In this document: positions 42,643-52,382 of the stretch, piece by piece | Position numbering within the stretch: position 1 is the stretch's first letter | Layout of the letters: every line of letters begins with the position of its first letter | DNA from: Elusimicrobiota bacterium | Lineage (GTDB): Bacteria; Elusimicrobiota; Elusimicrobia; UBA1565; UBA9628 | NCBI GenBank assembly: GCA_003151975.1 | Contig: PLZD01000024.1 | Coordinates: forward strand, 1-64,000 | DNA: 64,000 nucleotides | Reading direction: 5' to 3' | Translations under genes and position numbers: made by a program | Notes under the pieces: generated by a model | Seen by the model: only the letters and a program-made list of their open reading frames with translations | The model's database searches: none | What the model was told of the DNA's origin: nothing

Positions 42643-43728
42643 ATGAATCATCGATCTCAAGCGGTTCTTTTTTTGATGGCTTTCCTGACCGCGCTCGCCG
42701 CGCCGTCCTCCGCCGCGACCTATAAGATTCGCTGGTATCTCGGCCATCAGAACCTCGACTATTTCGAGGAAGCCGCCAAGGATTTCAAGAACGTCGTCGA
42801 GACCGCCAGCAAAGGCGACATCTCGGTCGACATCGTCCTCCAGGCGACCGACGACGCGCATCCCGGCCAGCCGTCCGACGTCGCCGCCAAGGTCGCCAGC
42901 GGCGAGATCGAGATGGGCCATTCCTTCGTCGACACCATGGGCTCCGTCGATCCCAAGTACCACGCGTTCGAGGCCCCCTACCTCTTCCGCGGCTACCGGC
43001 ACATGGAAGGCGTCTTCGAAGGGCCCGTCGGATCCGAGCTCCTGGCCGATATGCGGTCGCAGGGCATCGAAGGACTCTCGTTCACGTACAGCGGCGGGGC
43101 CAACGGCATCGCCACCACGAGCCGCGAGCTGCGCTCTCCCGAGGATCTCAAAGGACTCAAGATCGGCTGCTACGGAGACGCGGTCGATCAGGCCTGGCTC
43201 AAGAGCCTGGGCGCAACCCCAGTCCCGATCGGGCGCAAGATCGAATCGATCGACAAGATGGCGCGCACCGGAGACCTCGACGGCGTCGTCATCACTTGGC
43301 GCAATTTGGAGCGCGAGTCGCTCGACACGAGCTTCAAATACTTCAACCTCCCCAATTCCTCGTATCTGGTCAGCGTCACCTACATCAACAAAAAATACTT
43401 CGAGGGCATGCCCAAAGAGTACCGCGAGTTGATCTCGAAGGCCTCCCTCGAGGCCGGACGCATCGAGAGGGCGCGGACCATCGAGCTCAACGAGGACGCG
43501 AAGAGCGAGATGGCGAGCAAGGGCGTTCGCGGCGTCTACCTGACCGAGGCCAATCGCGCCCGGTTCGTCGAAGCCCTCCGGCCCGCGTACAAGAACGCGA
43601 TCGAAGGCGTCCTGAGCCGGGGCCTCGTGAGCAAGATCAAGAATACTAAAGACGCTCCCACGAACCCGCTGATCCCCGAGGCCCTCTCGCGCTCGGAGCG
43701 CACCAAGACGGTCAAGACGACGGAGTGA
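42643..43728 (+). CDS. TRAP-type periplasmic solute-binding protein (DctP family), ligand Arg missing
   Basis: 361 aa from ATG 42643, with AAAGGGGG upstream; ATG 42622 is in frame and would add seven residues. Signal peptide about 1-25. Pattern fits DctP: G-E-I-E-M-G-H, A-P-Y-L-F-R-G, the long helix after P-E-D-L-K-G-L-K, and G-D-L-D-G-V-V. The Arg that normally follows L-K-I and binds the substrate carboxylate is Gly (L-K-I-G-C-Y). No TRAP membrane subunits (DctQ, DctM) are in the window. It may therefore serve as a sensor or bind an unusual ligand. Coupled by GTGA to a periplasmic TPR protein. Confidence 0.8.
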   Translation: MNHRSQAVLFLMAFLTALAAPSSAATYKIRWYLGHQNLDYFEEAAKDFKNVVETASKGDISVDIVLQATDDAHPGQPSDVAAKVASGEIEMGHSFVDTMGSVDPKYHAFEAPYLFRGYRHMEGVFEGPVGSELLADMRSQGIEGLSFTYSGGANGIATTSRELRSPEDLKGLKIGCYGDAVDQAWLKSLGATPVPIGRKIESIDKMARTGDLDGVVITWRNLERESLDTSFKYFNLPNSSYLVSVTYINKKYFEGMPKEYRELISKASLEAGRIERARTIELNEDAKSEMASKGVRGVYLTEANRARFVEALRPAYKNAIEGVLSRGLVSKIKNTKDAPTNPLIPEALSRSERTKTVKTTE

Positions 43729-45176
43729 CCGCTTCGCTCGGACTCTCGTTTCTACTGTTCGTCAGCGGCGGCGCGTTGAGCGCCGCCGCTGACGATTTAT
43801 CCACAGGCCTGAGGGCCCGCGTCACGGCCGAGCTCAACGGCGACAATCCCTGGCGAGCCCAACGGCTCGCCGACCAGTGGGCCTCTCTCCCGGGCCTGCC
43901 GGCCTCCGAGCGGGCCGACGCGCTGATCGAAGGCGCGCAAGCGCGCGCTCAGGTCGGCGACTACGCCGGGGCCGAGATCGCGCTGCGGGAAGCTCTGAAG
44001 TCGCGGCCCGGAGACGCCGTCGCATCGACTTTGCTCGCGGAGACGACGCGCGACAAGCCGGAGCAGGCCCTGCTCCTCGCGGAAGACGCGGCCCGCGCTC
44101 CGGTCGCTCCCCAGCGGCGCGCCGCCGCTTATCATTTGGCCGCGGAAATCCGCCGGGATCTCGGCGATCTTCCCGGCGCGCGCGACGACATAGCGAAGGC
44201 CTTGGAGTTGGCGCCCGACGATCTCGACGCGCTCGTCCTGTCCGCGTCCCTGCGCGACGATCACTCAGAGGCGCTGAAGGCCGCTCGCACCGCCTGCGCC
44301 GCGGCCGACAGCCAGCCGTCCTGGCGCCGCGCGGCCGCCGAGCGCGTCTGCGCGCGCTCCCTGTCAGATCTCAAGGATTATCCCGCGGCGATGGCGGCGG
44401 CGGGACGCGCTCTGGCGCTCGACGCGGACGATTCCGACACTTTGCGCGCGATCCTCCGGATCAAGCAGTTGGATCCCTCGGAAAAACTTCCCCCCGCGGC
44501 CTCGGCCGCTCCCGACAAGGCCGTGCCCGCTGAGAAGGCGCGGCGCGCGCTCAATGATGACTCCGGAGATCTGGAGGCCTTGAGAATACTCTTCGCGGCC
44601 GAGAAGACGGCTGAGCTCGCGGATCGCTTCACCGCCGCGATCCGCCTAGCTCCCAACTGGCAGCGGCTCGACGCCTACCGGCTCAGCGCCCGGCAGTGGA
44701 TCGAGCTCGGCGATACGAAGAAGGCTATATCTAGTCTCGAGCGTGCCGAGGACCTCGACGCCGCGTCCGTTCCCAACGAGAGGCTCGTCGGCCAAGCCAT
44801 GCACCAGTTCATCCCGGGCGCGGTGTCCGAGGCTTACGAGGCCGCGGCGCATTTGCGAATCTCCCTCGGAGATCCGGCAGGCGCGGACGCGACCCTGGAG
44901 CGCGGCCTGAAGCTCTGTCCAGAAAGCCAGCAGTTCCTTCAGCTCTTGGTCGAGCGCAAGCTCGCCGAATCGAAGCCGCGCGAGGCCCTTCCCTACGCAG
45001 AGCGGATGGTCGCGCTCGCCGAAAAGGCCGGCAATCCCGCCTATTGGAATCCGGAGAAGCAGGGCCTGGTGTCGGGCGCCGATGCCGCGAAGCAGGGCGA
45101 CCTCCAAGAGGCGCGGCAAGCTCTGGAGATGGTGCGCAAGGCGATCGCCGCCGACACTCCGCATAGCGCGAACTAG
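43725..45176 (+). CDS. Exported TPR protein
   Basis: 483 aa from GTG 43725. Signal peptide about 1-21. The mature protein consists of TPR pairs of the ordinary kind (G-D-Y-A-G-A-E-I-A-L-R-E-A-L), not the W-R-G type. It is co-translated with the TRAP-type binding protein and precedes the dihaem protein gene, so a periplasmic assembly role is likely. Confidence 0.75.
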   Translation: MTASLGLSFLLFVSGGALSAAADDLSTGLRARVTAELNGDNPWRAQRLADQWASLPGLPASERADALIEGAQARAQVGDYAGAEIALREALKSRPGDAVASTLLAETTRDKPEQALLLAEDAARAPVAPQRRAAAYHLAAEIRRDLGDLPGARDDIAKALELAPDDLDALVLSASLRDDHSEALKAARTACAAADSQPSWRRAAAERVCARSLSDLKDYPAAMAAAGRALALDADDSDTLRAILRIKQLDPSEKLPPAASAAPDKAVPAEKARRALNDDSGDLEALRILFAAEKTAELADRFTAAIRLAPNWQRLDAYRLSARQWIELGDTKKAISSLERAEDLDAASVPNERLVGQAMHQFIPGAVSEAYEAAAHLRISLGDPAGADATLERGLKLCPESQQFLQLLVERKLAESKPREALPYAERMVALAEKAGNPAYWNPEKQGLVSGADAAKQGDLQEARQALEMVRKAIAADTPHSAN

Positions 45177-45178
45177 AG

Positions 45179-45207
45179 TTGACTGGCGTTCGCGCTTTCG
45201 TTATCGT
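45179..45207 (+). promoter_or_regulatory. Leaderless promoter for the third dihaem protein
   Basis: TTGACT (45179-45184), 17-bp spacer, TATCGT (45202-45207), six bases, ATG 45214. It begins right after the stop of the TPR gene. Confidence 0.65.
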
Positions 45208-45213
45208 CTGACT

Positions 45214-47295
45214 ATGCGTGCATTCGTCTTGCTGGTGTTTCTCCTGCCTCAGGCCCGCGCCTCCGAGAATTCGAATCCCGTCGATGTGGAAGCGGCGCTC
45301 TCGAGGATCACCAAGGTCCTGACCTTTCGCCGCGAATTTTCCGCCTCCCCCCGCGAGATCGAGCTCGGCCGGCGACTTTTCTTCGATCCCGGGCTTTCCA
45401 TGAATGGGAAAATGAGCTGCGCGACCTGCCATGTGCCCGCGCATTATTATGCCGACGGTTTGCCGCAGGCCATCGGTCGAGACGGAACGCCCGTGACGCG
45501 CCACACGCCCAGCCTGCTGAAGTCCTACACCTACCGCGATCTATTCTGGGACGGGCGGTCAGCCACCATCGACGAGGCGGCCTTGATCGCCCTCCAGAAT
45601 CCCGTGGAGATGTCCGCCTCGCTGCCGGCTCTCGCGGCGCGGCTCGAAGGCGACCGCGGCTACGCCGCAGCCTTCGCCGCCGCCTACCCGGGGACCGCGA
45701 TCAGTTCCACGACGATCGGCCGGGCCCTGGGAACGTTCGTCCTGTCGCTGGCGCCCCCGGAGGACAGCCCTTTCGACCGATTCCTCAAGGACCGCACGGG
45801 ACTGAGCGACAGCGCCAAGCGCGGCCTCATCCTTTTCTCGGGCAAGGCGAATTGCTACGAGTGCCACGCTTCCAGCCACCTAAACTTCACCCGGCGCTTC
45901 CGAAACATCGGGCTGGCGCCCGGCGCCAAAGACGACCCCGGCCGCTACCGAGTGGAGTCGCGGCCGGAGATGTGGGGAGCCTTCCGGCCCTCGAGCTTGC
46001 GCAACGCGGCGCTGACGCCCCCCTACATGCACGACGGACGGTTCAAGACGCTCTCGGAGGTGATCGACTTCTACGACGGCGGAGGAGACCATACCCGCTA
46101 TCAAAGCTCGTCGATCAAGATGCTCTTCCTGACGCGGGACGAGAAAGACGACCTCCTGGCCTTCCTCCGTTCCCTGACGTCCAGCGTCAGGCCCGCCGTC
46201 GGGCGACCCATGAAACGACTGGCTCTCGCCCCGACGGCATCGTCAGTCCCGACGATACCGTCGTCGGCGGAGAGCGAGGGGCTTGTGGCGCAAGCCTCCG
46301 AGCAGGTCCTCCGGCTCGAGGCGTTGGCAACGCTTGCGGCCTCGTCCTCCACTTTGGGGCGCCCGGGCCGCGTCGGCCCCCAGGAGGCCGCGGCCTATTG
46401 TTTGAGGAGCCCCATGACGATCGCTTTGTTGCCGCCCATAGATCGCGACCTGCTTTACGCGTGCCTTGCTTTCGCGCAGAGGGACCCGGAGCGCTGCCGC
46501 GCGATCCCCGGAGGCTTCTTGGAGGGGAACTCCGTGGGCAACTGCGTCGTGTCTCTCGAGAGCATGTCGCTGCTCGTCGAATTGACGGCGCCGAGCCCCG
46601 CCTCCCTGCGCGCTTGCGCAGCGGGCTACGGCATCAGCAGTCCGAAGCTGGCTCCCGAGGATCGCAGGATCGCCTGCGCGGCGCTGGGAGGCGCAGGCGA
46701 CGAGGACTCCCGCTGCCGCGCCTTCCGTTCGTTGGTTCCCTCCGCTTTCATCGGCGCCCGCATCGAGGACTGCGCCGACTACGTCTCCTATCTTATAAAA
46801 GGAAGCGGTTGCCAAACATTCTCGACGGAATCGGTCCAGCGCTTGCTTTGCCCGGCCTTCGCGAGCTTCCGGAGGGCGCAATGCGGCTCGGACTACCTCT
46901 GCCGCGCGATGTCGGGAGACGCCAAGGCCTGCGATGACGAGCGCGCAGTCCTCGTGTCTTCGGCTTGCGCGCCGATAGCGCGCGACGGCGCGCAAGTGGG
47001 TCCGACCACGGCGGCTTCTCCCGTCCTGCGCCGCGAGATGGAGGACGCCGTTTCCTGGGCCGCGCTGCTGCCCCTGCTCGATCACACGGGGCGCGAGGCT
47101 CTCTTGCGCCTACATGGTATGCTGCTTGGGGAGAAACCGCTCGATCCGGGAGCCGCGCTCGCTGATATGGCGGCATTGCGCGCCTCGGCTTTCGACGAGT
47201 TCCTATACCGCGCCGAACACCTGGGCGCTTCGGAGAAATCGGTGCGGGAGCTCCGAAGGCGCGCCGACAAAGCTCGCAAAGGGGTTGCCTTATGA
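45214..47295 (+). CDS. Exported MauG/MbnH-type dihaem protein with Cys-rich C-terminal domain (third copy)
   Basis: 693 aa from ATG 45214, chosen for its signal peptide (about 1-17). Haem sites C-A-T-C-H and C-Y-E-C-H, F-W-D-G-R and P-Y-M-H-D-G-R mark the CcP/MauG superfamily. After a linker, the last 330 residues are Cys-rich with C-G-S-D-Y-L-C-R-A-M near 570 and a helical end. No FGE-like gene accompanies it; instead its stop overlaps (ATGA) a Cys-rich protein gene, which may be its partner. Confidence 0.8.
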   Translation: MRAFVLLVFLLPQARASENSNPVDVEAALSRITKVLTFRREFSASPREIELGRRLFFDPGLSMNGKMSCATCHVPAHYYADGLPQAIGRDGTPVTRHTPSLLKSYTYRDLFWDGRSATIDEAALIALQNPVEMSASLPALAARLEGDRGYAAAFAAAYPGTAISSTTIGRALGTFVLSLAPPEDSPFDRFLKDRTGLSDSAKRGLILFSGKANCYECHASSHLNFTRRFRNIGLAPGAKDDPGRYRVESRPEMWGAFRPSSLRNAALTPPYMHDGRFKTLSEVIDFYDGGGDHTRYQSSSIKMLFLTRDEKDDLLAFLRSLTSSVRPAVGRPMKRLALAPTASSVPTIPSSAESEGLVAQASEQVLRLEALATLAASSSTLGRPGRVGPQEAAAYCLRSPMTIALLPPIDRDLLYACLAFAQRDPERCRAIPGGFLEGNSVGNCVVSLESMSLLVELTAPSPASLRACAAGYGISSPKLAPEDRRIACAALGGAGDEDSRCRAFRSLVPSAFIGARIEDCADYVSYLIKGSGCQTFSTESVQRLLCPAFASFRRAQCGSDYLCRAMSGDAKACDDERAVLVSSACAPIARDGAQVGPTTAASPVLRREMEDAVSWAALLPLLDHTGREALLRLHGMLLGEKPLDPGAALADMAALRASAFDEFLYRAEHLGASEKSVRELRRRADKARKGVAL

Positions 47296-48329
47296 CAAGT
47301 CTGTTTCTAGCCGTTTTTTTTCTCTCGTCTTGCGGCTCGGCGTCCGCCGCGTCGGCCCCCGACCCGTGGGACCGGCTCGATGAGACGCTGGCAGGGCTGG
47401 AAAGCGCTCAGGCCGCCCTCCAGCGCTGCGTCGGATCCAGAGAGGAGCTGAAGTCGAAGCGCGCAGAGGCTCCAAGGGAGTGCCGGCCGAAGGTCTCGGT
47501 GGACATGGTCATGGTCGATCCACGGTTCAAGGACCTATTTTCCACCGACTTGATCGCCAGGCAGGTCTGCCGGGCGCGGTCTCTCAAGAATCCCTGGCCC
47601 TGCCAGGACCTGGCGGACCTGCAGGGAAGGCAGGAAACGGCGGAACACATGTGCCGTCGCCTGTACGCGATGATCCTATTCTCCCAGGCCTTGATCGCCC
47701 GGACCTCAGACGTCACCGCCGCGTGCGAGGGCTGGTGCGACATGGCGCCGGCCCGCCCGCCGCCTGAGCTTGCCGCGAGCGTCTGCGAATCCCTCGGGCG
47801 AGGGGATATCCCCCTCGCCTGCAACGACATCGCGCGCTGGAAGCACGCCGAACCCGGCTACGCCGGCAAGGAGTGCGCGTGGGAGATGCGATCCGTGCTG
47901 GGCTTGGGCGACGAAAAATCTTGCGGCACTCCCTACTTCGGCGCGGGCAGCGATGTCTGCGTGGCCACGAGCCTTTTCAAAAAGGCGAAGACAGCTGAGG
48001 GTCCCAAGGCGTGCGGAGACGATCCGATCTGCCGCGCGATGTTGGGCGAAGGACCCTCGGCCTGCGCGGCATTGGACTCGAAGATCGAGGAGCGGGCCTG
48101 CTCGCTCCCGTTCTTCAGGACCGAGGCGCCGTTGGCCGCGAGGCTCGGCCTATTGAATGAGGATTGCGTCTCGATGAGGAACCGCGCGGCGAAGCGTCTC
48201 GATGCGGCGAAGAGGCAGCTCAAGGCCCAGGAACGCACCGGGGATAATCGCCTTTCCTCACGGCAAGAGGCGCTCGCGCGTCTTCAGGCCAGACAAAAGG
48301 AACTAGAGGACGCCTACTCGATGCCGTGA
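47292..48329 (+). CDS. Exported Cys-rich protein (C-G-x4-C-R-x-M family)
   Basis: 345 aa. Signal peptide about 1-19, with L-S-S-C-G at its end that could be a lipobox, so a lipoprotein is possible. About 20 Cys in helical units; P-R-E-C-R near residue 57 echoes the paralogues at 37684 and 38717, and C-G-D-D-P-I-C-R-A-M lies near 240. C-terminal coiled coil. Co-translated with the third dihaem protein. Confidence 0.7.
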   Translation: MTSLFLAVFFLSSCGSASAASAPDPWDRLDETLAGLESAQAALQRCVGSREELKSKRAEAPRECRPKVSVDMVMVDPRFKDLFSTDLIARQVCRARSLKNPWPCQDLADLQGRQETAEHMCRRLYAMILFSQALIARTSDVTAACEGWCDMAPARPPPELAASVCESLGRGDIPLACNDIARWKHAEPGYAGKECAWEMRSVLGLGDEKSCGTPYFGAGSDVCVATSLFKKAKTAEGPKACGDDPICRAMLGEGPSACAALDSKIEERACSLPFFRTEAPLAARLGLLNEDCVSMRNRAAKRLDAAKRQLKAQERTGDNRLSSRQEALARLQARQKELEDAYSMP

Positions 48330-48351
48330 TCCTGGGAACCGACGCCGCGGC

Positions 48352-49416
48352 TTATTGGCTGGCGAGCCGGGTGTCGGGGACGGCCTGAATCTCCCGGACC
48401 GACGCTTCTAGCTCGGGGGATTTCTTGATGAAGGCTTTGGCCGCGTCCATGAAGTTGGCGCGCTCGGATTTGGGCAGCTCGATGAGGTGCAGCCCGCTCG
48501 CCGTTAGGGCCTTTAGATTGCGCCCTTCGAGATCCACGGAGAGTTTGCGTTCGTCCGTGGCCAACTCCTCGACCCACTCGCCCAGGAGCCGCCGCTGCTC
48601 GGCGGTCAAGCCGGCCAGGAACTTCTCGTTGGCGAGGATGGAGGTGACGTACATGCGATGGCGCGTGAGGTTGGCGTAGGAAATTCCTTTGACCAGCTCC
48701 GGATGGTCGCGCTGGACCAGGGCCAGCCGGTTCACTTCGGTCTCCTCGAGATCGAGAGCCCCCGACAGAACGGCGGCGATCGGCCGTTCTCTCACTTCCG
48801 GCCCGACGTCGACGCGTTTGGCGCCCAACTCTCCGAGGAAGGCCGCGGAGGCGGTCTCCCGCCTCACCTTCAAGCCCTTCAGATCGCTCAACCGATTGAG
48901 CGGCTTGCTGCCGACCAAAATCCGGTAGCCGCCGCTGTAAGTGAAAGCGTACCCCTTGAGGCGGCCCTGCGACGATTCGGACACGCCGTTCAAAAGCTTC
49001 TTGCCGACGGGGCCGTTGAAGACGGCTTCGGCATGATCGTAATTCCTAAAGACGAACGGGGCGTCAAAAATCGGCACTCCCGCCCGCGCGGCGGAAAGCT
49101 GGCTCATGTCGGCGCCGCCATTGAGCACTTGCTGATAGGCGGCGGCGTCAAGCTGGGTGTCGGGGGCCTTGCTGGCGATGAATTCGACTTTCAGCGCGCC
49201 GCCCGATTTCTTTTCGAGCTTCTGGGCGTAGGTGTCGAGAAGCTGGTCGAAAAATGAACTGCCCCGATCGTGCGCGACGATCCAGCGAATGACCTTCGGC
49301 TTTTCTGCTGTCGAGGCCCGAGCAGCGCTCGGCGCCGCGAGGATCACGGAGAGCGGCGCCAGCAGCGCCGCGGAAAGGATAAAACTGGCGGTCACGCCTC
49401 TTGATTTCTCGTTCAT
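48352..49416 (-). CDS. TRAP-type periplasmic solute-binding protein (DctP family)
   Basis: 354 aa, ATG 49416, 8 bases after the -10 box with no Shine-Dalgarno. Signal peptide about 1-34. DctP pattern: G-G-A-D-M-S-Q-L, A-P-F-V-F-R, then L-K-G-L-K-V-R with the carboxylate-binding Arg kept, unlike the copy at 42643. No transporter membrane subunits nearby. Convergent with the Cys-rich gene; the 22-base gap has no clear terminator. Confidence 0.8.
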   Translation of the reverse strand: MNEKSRGVTASFILSAALLAPLSVILAAPSAARASTAEKPKVIRWIVAHDRGSSFFDQLLDTYAQKLEKKSGGALKVEFIASKAPDTQLDAAAYQQVLNGGADMSQLSAARAGVPIFDAPFVFRNYDHAEAVFNGPVGKKLLNGVSESSQGRLKGYAFTYSGGYRILVGSKPLNRLSDLKGLKVRRETASAAFLGELGAKRVDVGPEVRERPIAAVLSGALDLEETEVNRLALVQRDHPELVKGISYANLTRHRMYVTSILANEKFLAGLTAEQRRLLGEWVEELATDERKLSVDLEGRNLKALTASGLHLIELPKSERANFMDAAKAFIKKSPELEASVREIQAVPDTRLASQ

Positions 49417-49423
49417 GCCCTAA

Positions 49424-49452
49424 AGTATAACCCCCAATTCCGGTGCTGTCAA
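49424..49452 (-). promoter_or_regulatory. Leaderless promoter of the second TRAP-binding protein
   Basis: TTGACA (49447-49452), 17-bp spacer with ATTGGGG, TATACT (49424-49429), seven bases, ATG 49416. Confidence 0.8.
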
Positions 49453-49460
49453 TGGTACAT

Positions 49461-52382
49461 TTACGGCAGGCCGGACCCAGAGAAAAGGCCGGGCGCGATT
49501 TTCCGCGCCTTCTCGAGATAGGCGACGGCCCGGCGAGGATCTCCGGACCGCTCCCGGCAGACGCCGGCGCCGATCAGCGCCCAAACGTTGCCGGGATCTG
49601 CGCGCAAGGCCGAGGCGAACGCGCGCCCGGCCGCGGCGCAGCGCTTGAGACCGCACAGCGCCCTGCCCTTCCAGACCAGCCATTCCCCTTTTTCGGTTCT
49701 ACGGCGCAAGGCCGCGTCGATGTCCAGCAAAGCTCCTTTATACTCTTCCTGCGAGAGCCTCAATTCCCCCCGCCAAGCGCGCGCCCAGAGGCATGAAGGA
49801 TCGAGCCTCACGGCGCGATCGAAGTCGCGACCGGCTTCTTGCGAAGCGCCCGCGCTGCGCCGGGCCGCGGCGCGCCAAGCATAGACCCAGGCATGGCGGC
49901 GGTCCGTGCGCACCTCGGCGGGCTCGTCGCCCAGAAAATCATAAGCGCAGCAGCAGCGCGGGTCCAATTTGACCGCCGTCTTGACGTCTGCGACGCCGCC
50001 GCGCGCGTCTCCCAGCTCACGGCGGACCTCGCCGCGCAGCGCGAGCGCCCAGGCGCAGGACGGATCCAGCGCGCAGGCCCTCCTCAACGAGGAGAGCGCC
50101 TCCCGCCGGCGGCCCTGGGCGCGTAGGATCTCCCCACGCCAACCGTGAGCCTTGGCGTCCTTCGGGTCCAGCCGGACGGCGGCATCCGCGTCGGATAAGG
50201 CAAGCGATAAGGACCCGGACTGGCGCTGCGCCTTCGCGCGCACGACAAGCGACCACGCATCGTCGGGCCGCGCCGTCACGGCCGCCGTCGCCGCGTCGAC
50301 CGCCTCCTGCCAGCGGCCCAGATTGCGCAAGGCTTCGCTTTGCAAAACGCACGCGGAAGGCAGACGCCCTTGGGCCATTTTGTAGGCCGCGCGCGCATCC
50401 GCCAGCGCTCCCTTGAAATCCCACGCCGTGCGCTTCGCTACGCCGCGGCTCAATAGGCGCCGGGCGTCTCTCGGGAATAAGCGCGCGAGCATGTTCTTGT
50501 CCGCGACGGCGCGCTCGTACTCGCCGCAGCAGCGCCACGCCTCAGAGCGAATCTCGAGCGCCGCGACGCAGCGGGGATCTCCGAGCAAAGCTTCGGTGCA
50601 GAGCTCGGCCGCCGCGCGATGGTCTCCCTCCCCGGCGCGTTCGCGCGCCGCGTCCAGAATGACGGCAAGGTCGCCGTCCGCGGCGGCGCGGCGGCCGGTC
50701 TTGAGCCAAGCGCGGGCGCGGCCGGCGCGCAGGCCCGGATGGCGTCGATCCAGTTCGATGGCCCGGCCGTAATCCGCGGCGGCCGAGCTCCAGCGCCCCA
50801 AACGCTCCTCGGCCAGGCCTTTCTGCTGCCAGATCCAGGCCTCCTTCGGAGCGAGCGACGCCGCGCGGCCGAGATCGCGCACGGCGGCGCGCTCCTTCCC
50901 GCGCGCGCTCAGAGCCTCGGCCCTCCAGGCGAAGGCGTAGGCGTTTCGCGCGTCGAGACGCACGGCTTGATCGAGATCGCTCAGCGCCGCGGTTCCACGG
51001 CCCAGAAGAGCCTGGGCTCGCCCGCGCCAGGCTCGCGCCCAGGAGTGGGCGGGCTCGAGCCTCAGGGCCGCGGAGAGGTCCTCGAGCGCGCCGCGCAGGT
51101 CGCCCCGTTCGAGCTTAATCTGGCCGCGCCACGCCCAGGCGGCGGCGTCCGAGGGATTCTCCTTCAAGTACGCCTCGAGCTCGGCGAGGGCTTCCTCGGC
51201 CTTGCGCAAGTCCGAGCACCAGACATATTTCGGATCGAGCCGGCGGGCTTGCTCAAGGCTCTTGAGCGCCTCTCCGACCCGGCCGATGCCGCGCAGCGCC
51301 AGCGAGCGCTCCGCGAAGCTCCAGGCGTAGCTCGGATCGAGCGCGCACGCCAATTCCAGATCGCCGAGGGCCTCTTTCGCCGAGCCGAGCGCGCGCTTGG
51401 CGCCGCCGCGCCAGGCGTAGCCGAATTCGTAGTTCGGGTCGAGCTCCAGGCCGCGATCGAAATCCGCCAGCGACTCCTTGACCTGCCCCGTGCGCCGGCG
51501 CACCTCGCCTCGCCACACGTGGAACCAGCCGCAGCGCGGCGAAAGTTTAATGGCGCGATCGATGGCCGCCAGAGCCTCGGGGCCCGTCGCGTTGGTCATC
51601 CGCGCGCGGGACAGATAAGCCCACGCGTAGGCGCAATCGGGCTTGAGCTCGACGGCCCGCTCGAAGCCCGCCATCGCGCCCGCGAAGTCGTTGATCTCGG
51701 GGGAGCGCAGGCGATCGGCGCGAAAGACGTGCATCCAATAGTCGTGAGGATGCGCCTTGAGCCAGCGGTCGGCGGCGCGTATGATCCGCGCCGGCGAACG
51801 GCTTTCGACGTCGCCCGCCGCGAACCGAAAATAGGCGGCGCCTTCGTCAAGCAGGATGGCCGCTTCGCAGTCCGCGACGAAGCCCTTGATGTCGCCGGCG
51901 CGCCGCCGCACGTCGCTTCGGAATTGATAAATCCAGCCCTCGCGCGGCTCGAGCGCCAGAGCGCGGTCCAGAAGGCGCAGCGCGCCGGCCTTATCCTGGA
52001 GATCCTCGCAAGCCAGCGCCGCTACGACGTAAGCGAGCGCGCACGAGGGACTCAAGCCGATCGCCTTCCGCGCGTCGGAGAGAGCCCCGCGCGCGGCATT
52101 GCGCGCGGCCGAGCTCCGGGCGGCCCGGCTGATCCCTCCGGGCTGAAGGCGGTATTGGGAGCGCGCCAGAAAACTCAAGCGGCCGACCGCTCGCAGGAGA
52201 AGCGGCCAAGGATCGCGCGGCCCGATGGCGAGGGCTTGGTCGGCGCGCGCTGTCGCCCTCATGACGCCCCGGCGGCGGAAGCCGTACTTAGAGGAGCGCC
52301 CGCAGCTTATGAGCCGCTCGAGAGCTTTGATGACGCCGAAGGCGGCCTCCCCGCCGAGAGGCGGCGGGAAGTCGCGAGCCAT
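49461..52382 (-). CDS. Very large TPR (WRG-type) protein
   Basis: 973 aa, ATG 52382, overlapping the bcp stop by one base (TGATG). N-terminal G-R-S-S-K-Y-G-F-R-R-R is the signature also seen at 33650 and 39517. The rest is about 27 helical repeats; six contain exact W-R-G and at least four close variants. The repeats also share E-F-G-Y-A-W and Y-A-W-A-Y-L-S-R-A-R with the paralogues. No signal peptide and no enzyme domain. Likely a large cytoplasmic solenoid that binds other proteins. Confidence 0.8.
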   Translation of the reverse strand: MARDFPPPLGGEAAFGVIKALERLISCGRSSKYGFRRRGVMRATARADQALAIGPRDPWPLLLRAVGRLSFLARSQYRLQPGGISRAARSSAARNAARGALSDARKAIGLSPSCALAYVVAALACEDLQDKAGALRLLDRALALEPREGWIYQFRSDVRRRAGDIKGFVADCEAAILLDEGAAYFRFAAGDVESRSPARIIRAADRWLKAHPHDYWMHVFRADRLRSPEINDFAGAMAGFERAVELKPDCAYAWAYLSRARMTNATGPEALAAIDRAIKLSPRCGWFHVWRGEVRRRTGQVKESLADFDRGLELDPNYEFGYAWRGGAKRALGSAKEALGDLELACALDPSYAWSFAERSLALRGIGRVGEALKSLEQARRLDPKYVWCSDLRKAEEALAELEAYLKENPSDAAAWAWRGQIKLERGDLRGALEDLSAALRLEPAHSWARAWRGRAQALLGRGTAALSDLDQAVRLDARNAYAFAWRAEALSARGKERAAVRDLGRAASLAPKEAWIWQQKGLAEERLGRWSSAAADYGRAIELDRRHPGLRAGRARAWLKTGRRAAADGDLAVILDAARERAGEGDHRAAAELCTEALLGDPRCVAALEIRSEAWRCCGEYERAVADKNMLARLFPRDARRLLSRGVAKRTAWDFKGALADARAAYKMAQGRLPSACVLQSEALRNLGRWQEAVDAATAAVTARPDDAWSLVVRAKAQRQSGSLSLALSDADAAVRLDPKDAKAHGWRGEILRAQGRRREALSSLRRACALDPSCAWALALRGEVRRELGDARGGVADVKTAVKLDPRCCCAYDFLGDEPAEVRTDRRHAWVYAWRAAARRSAGASQEAGRDFDRAVRLDPSCLWARAWRGELRLSQEEYKGALLDIDAALRRRTEKGEWLVWKGRALCGLKRCAAAGRAFASALRADPGNVWALIGAGVCRERSGDPRRAVAYLEKARKIAPGLFSGSGLP

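Noticed and set aside
48327-48356. Bidirectional terminator between the convergent genes
   Set aside because: Only a short GGCT/AGCC inverted repeat inside the minus-strand gene, without a T-tract.
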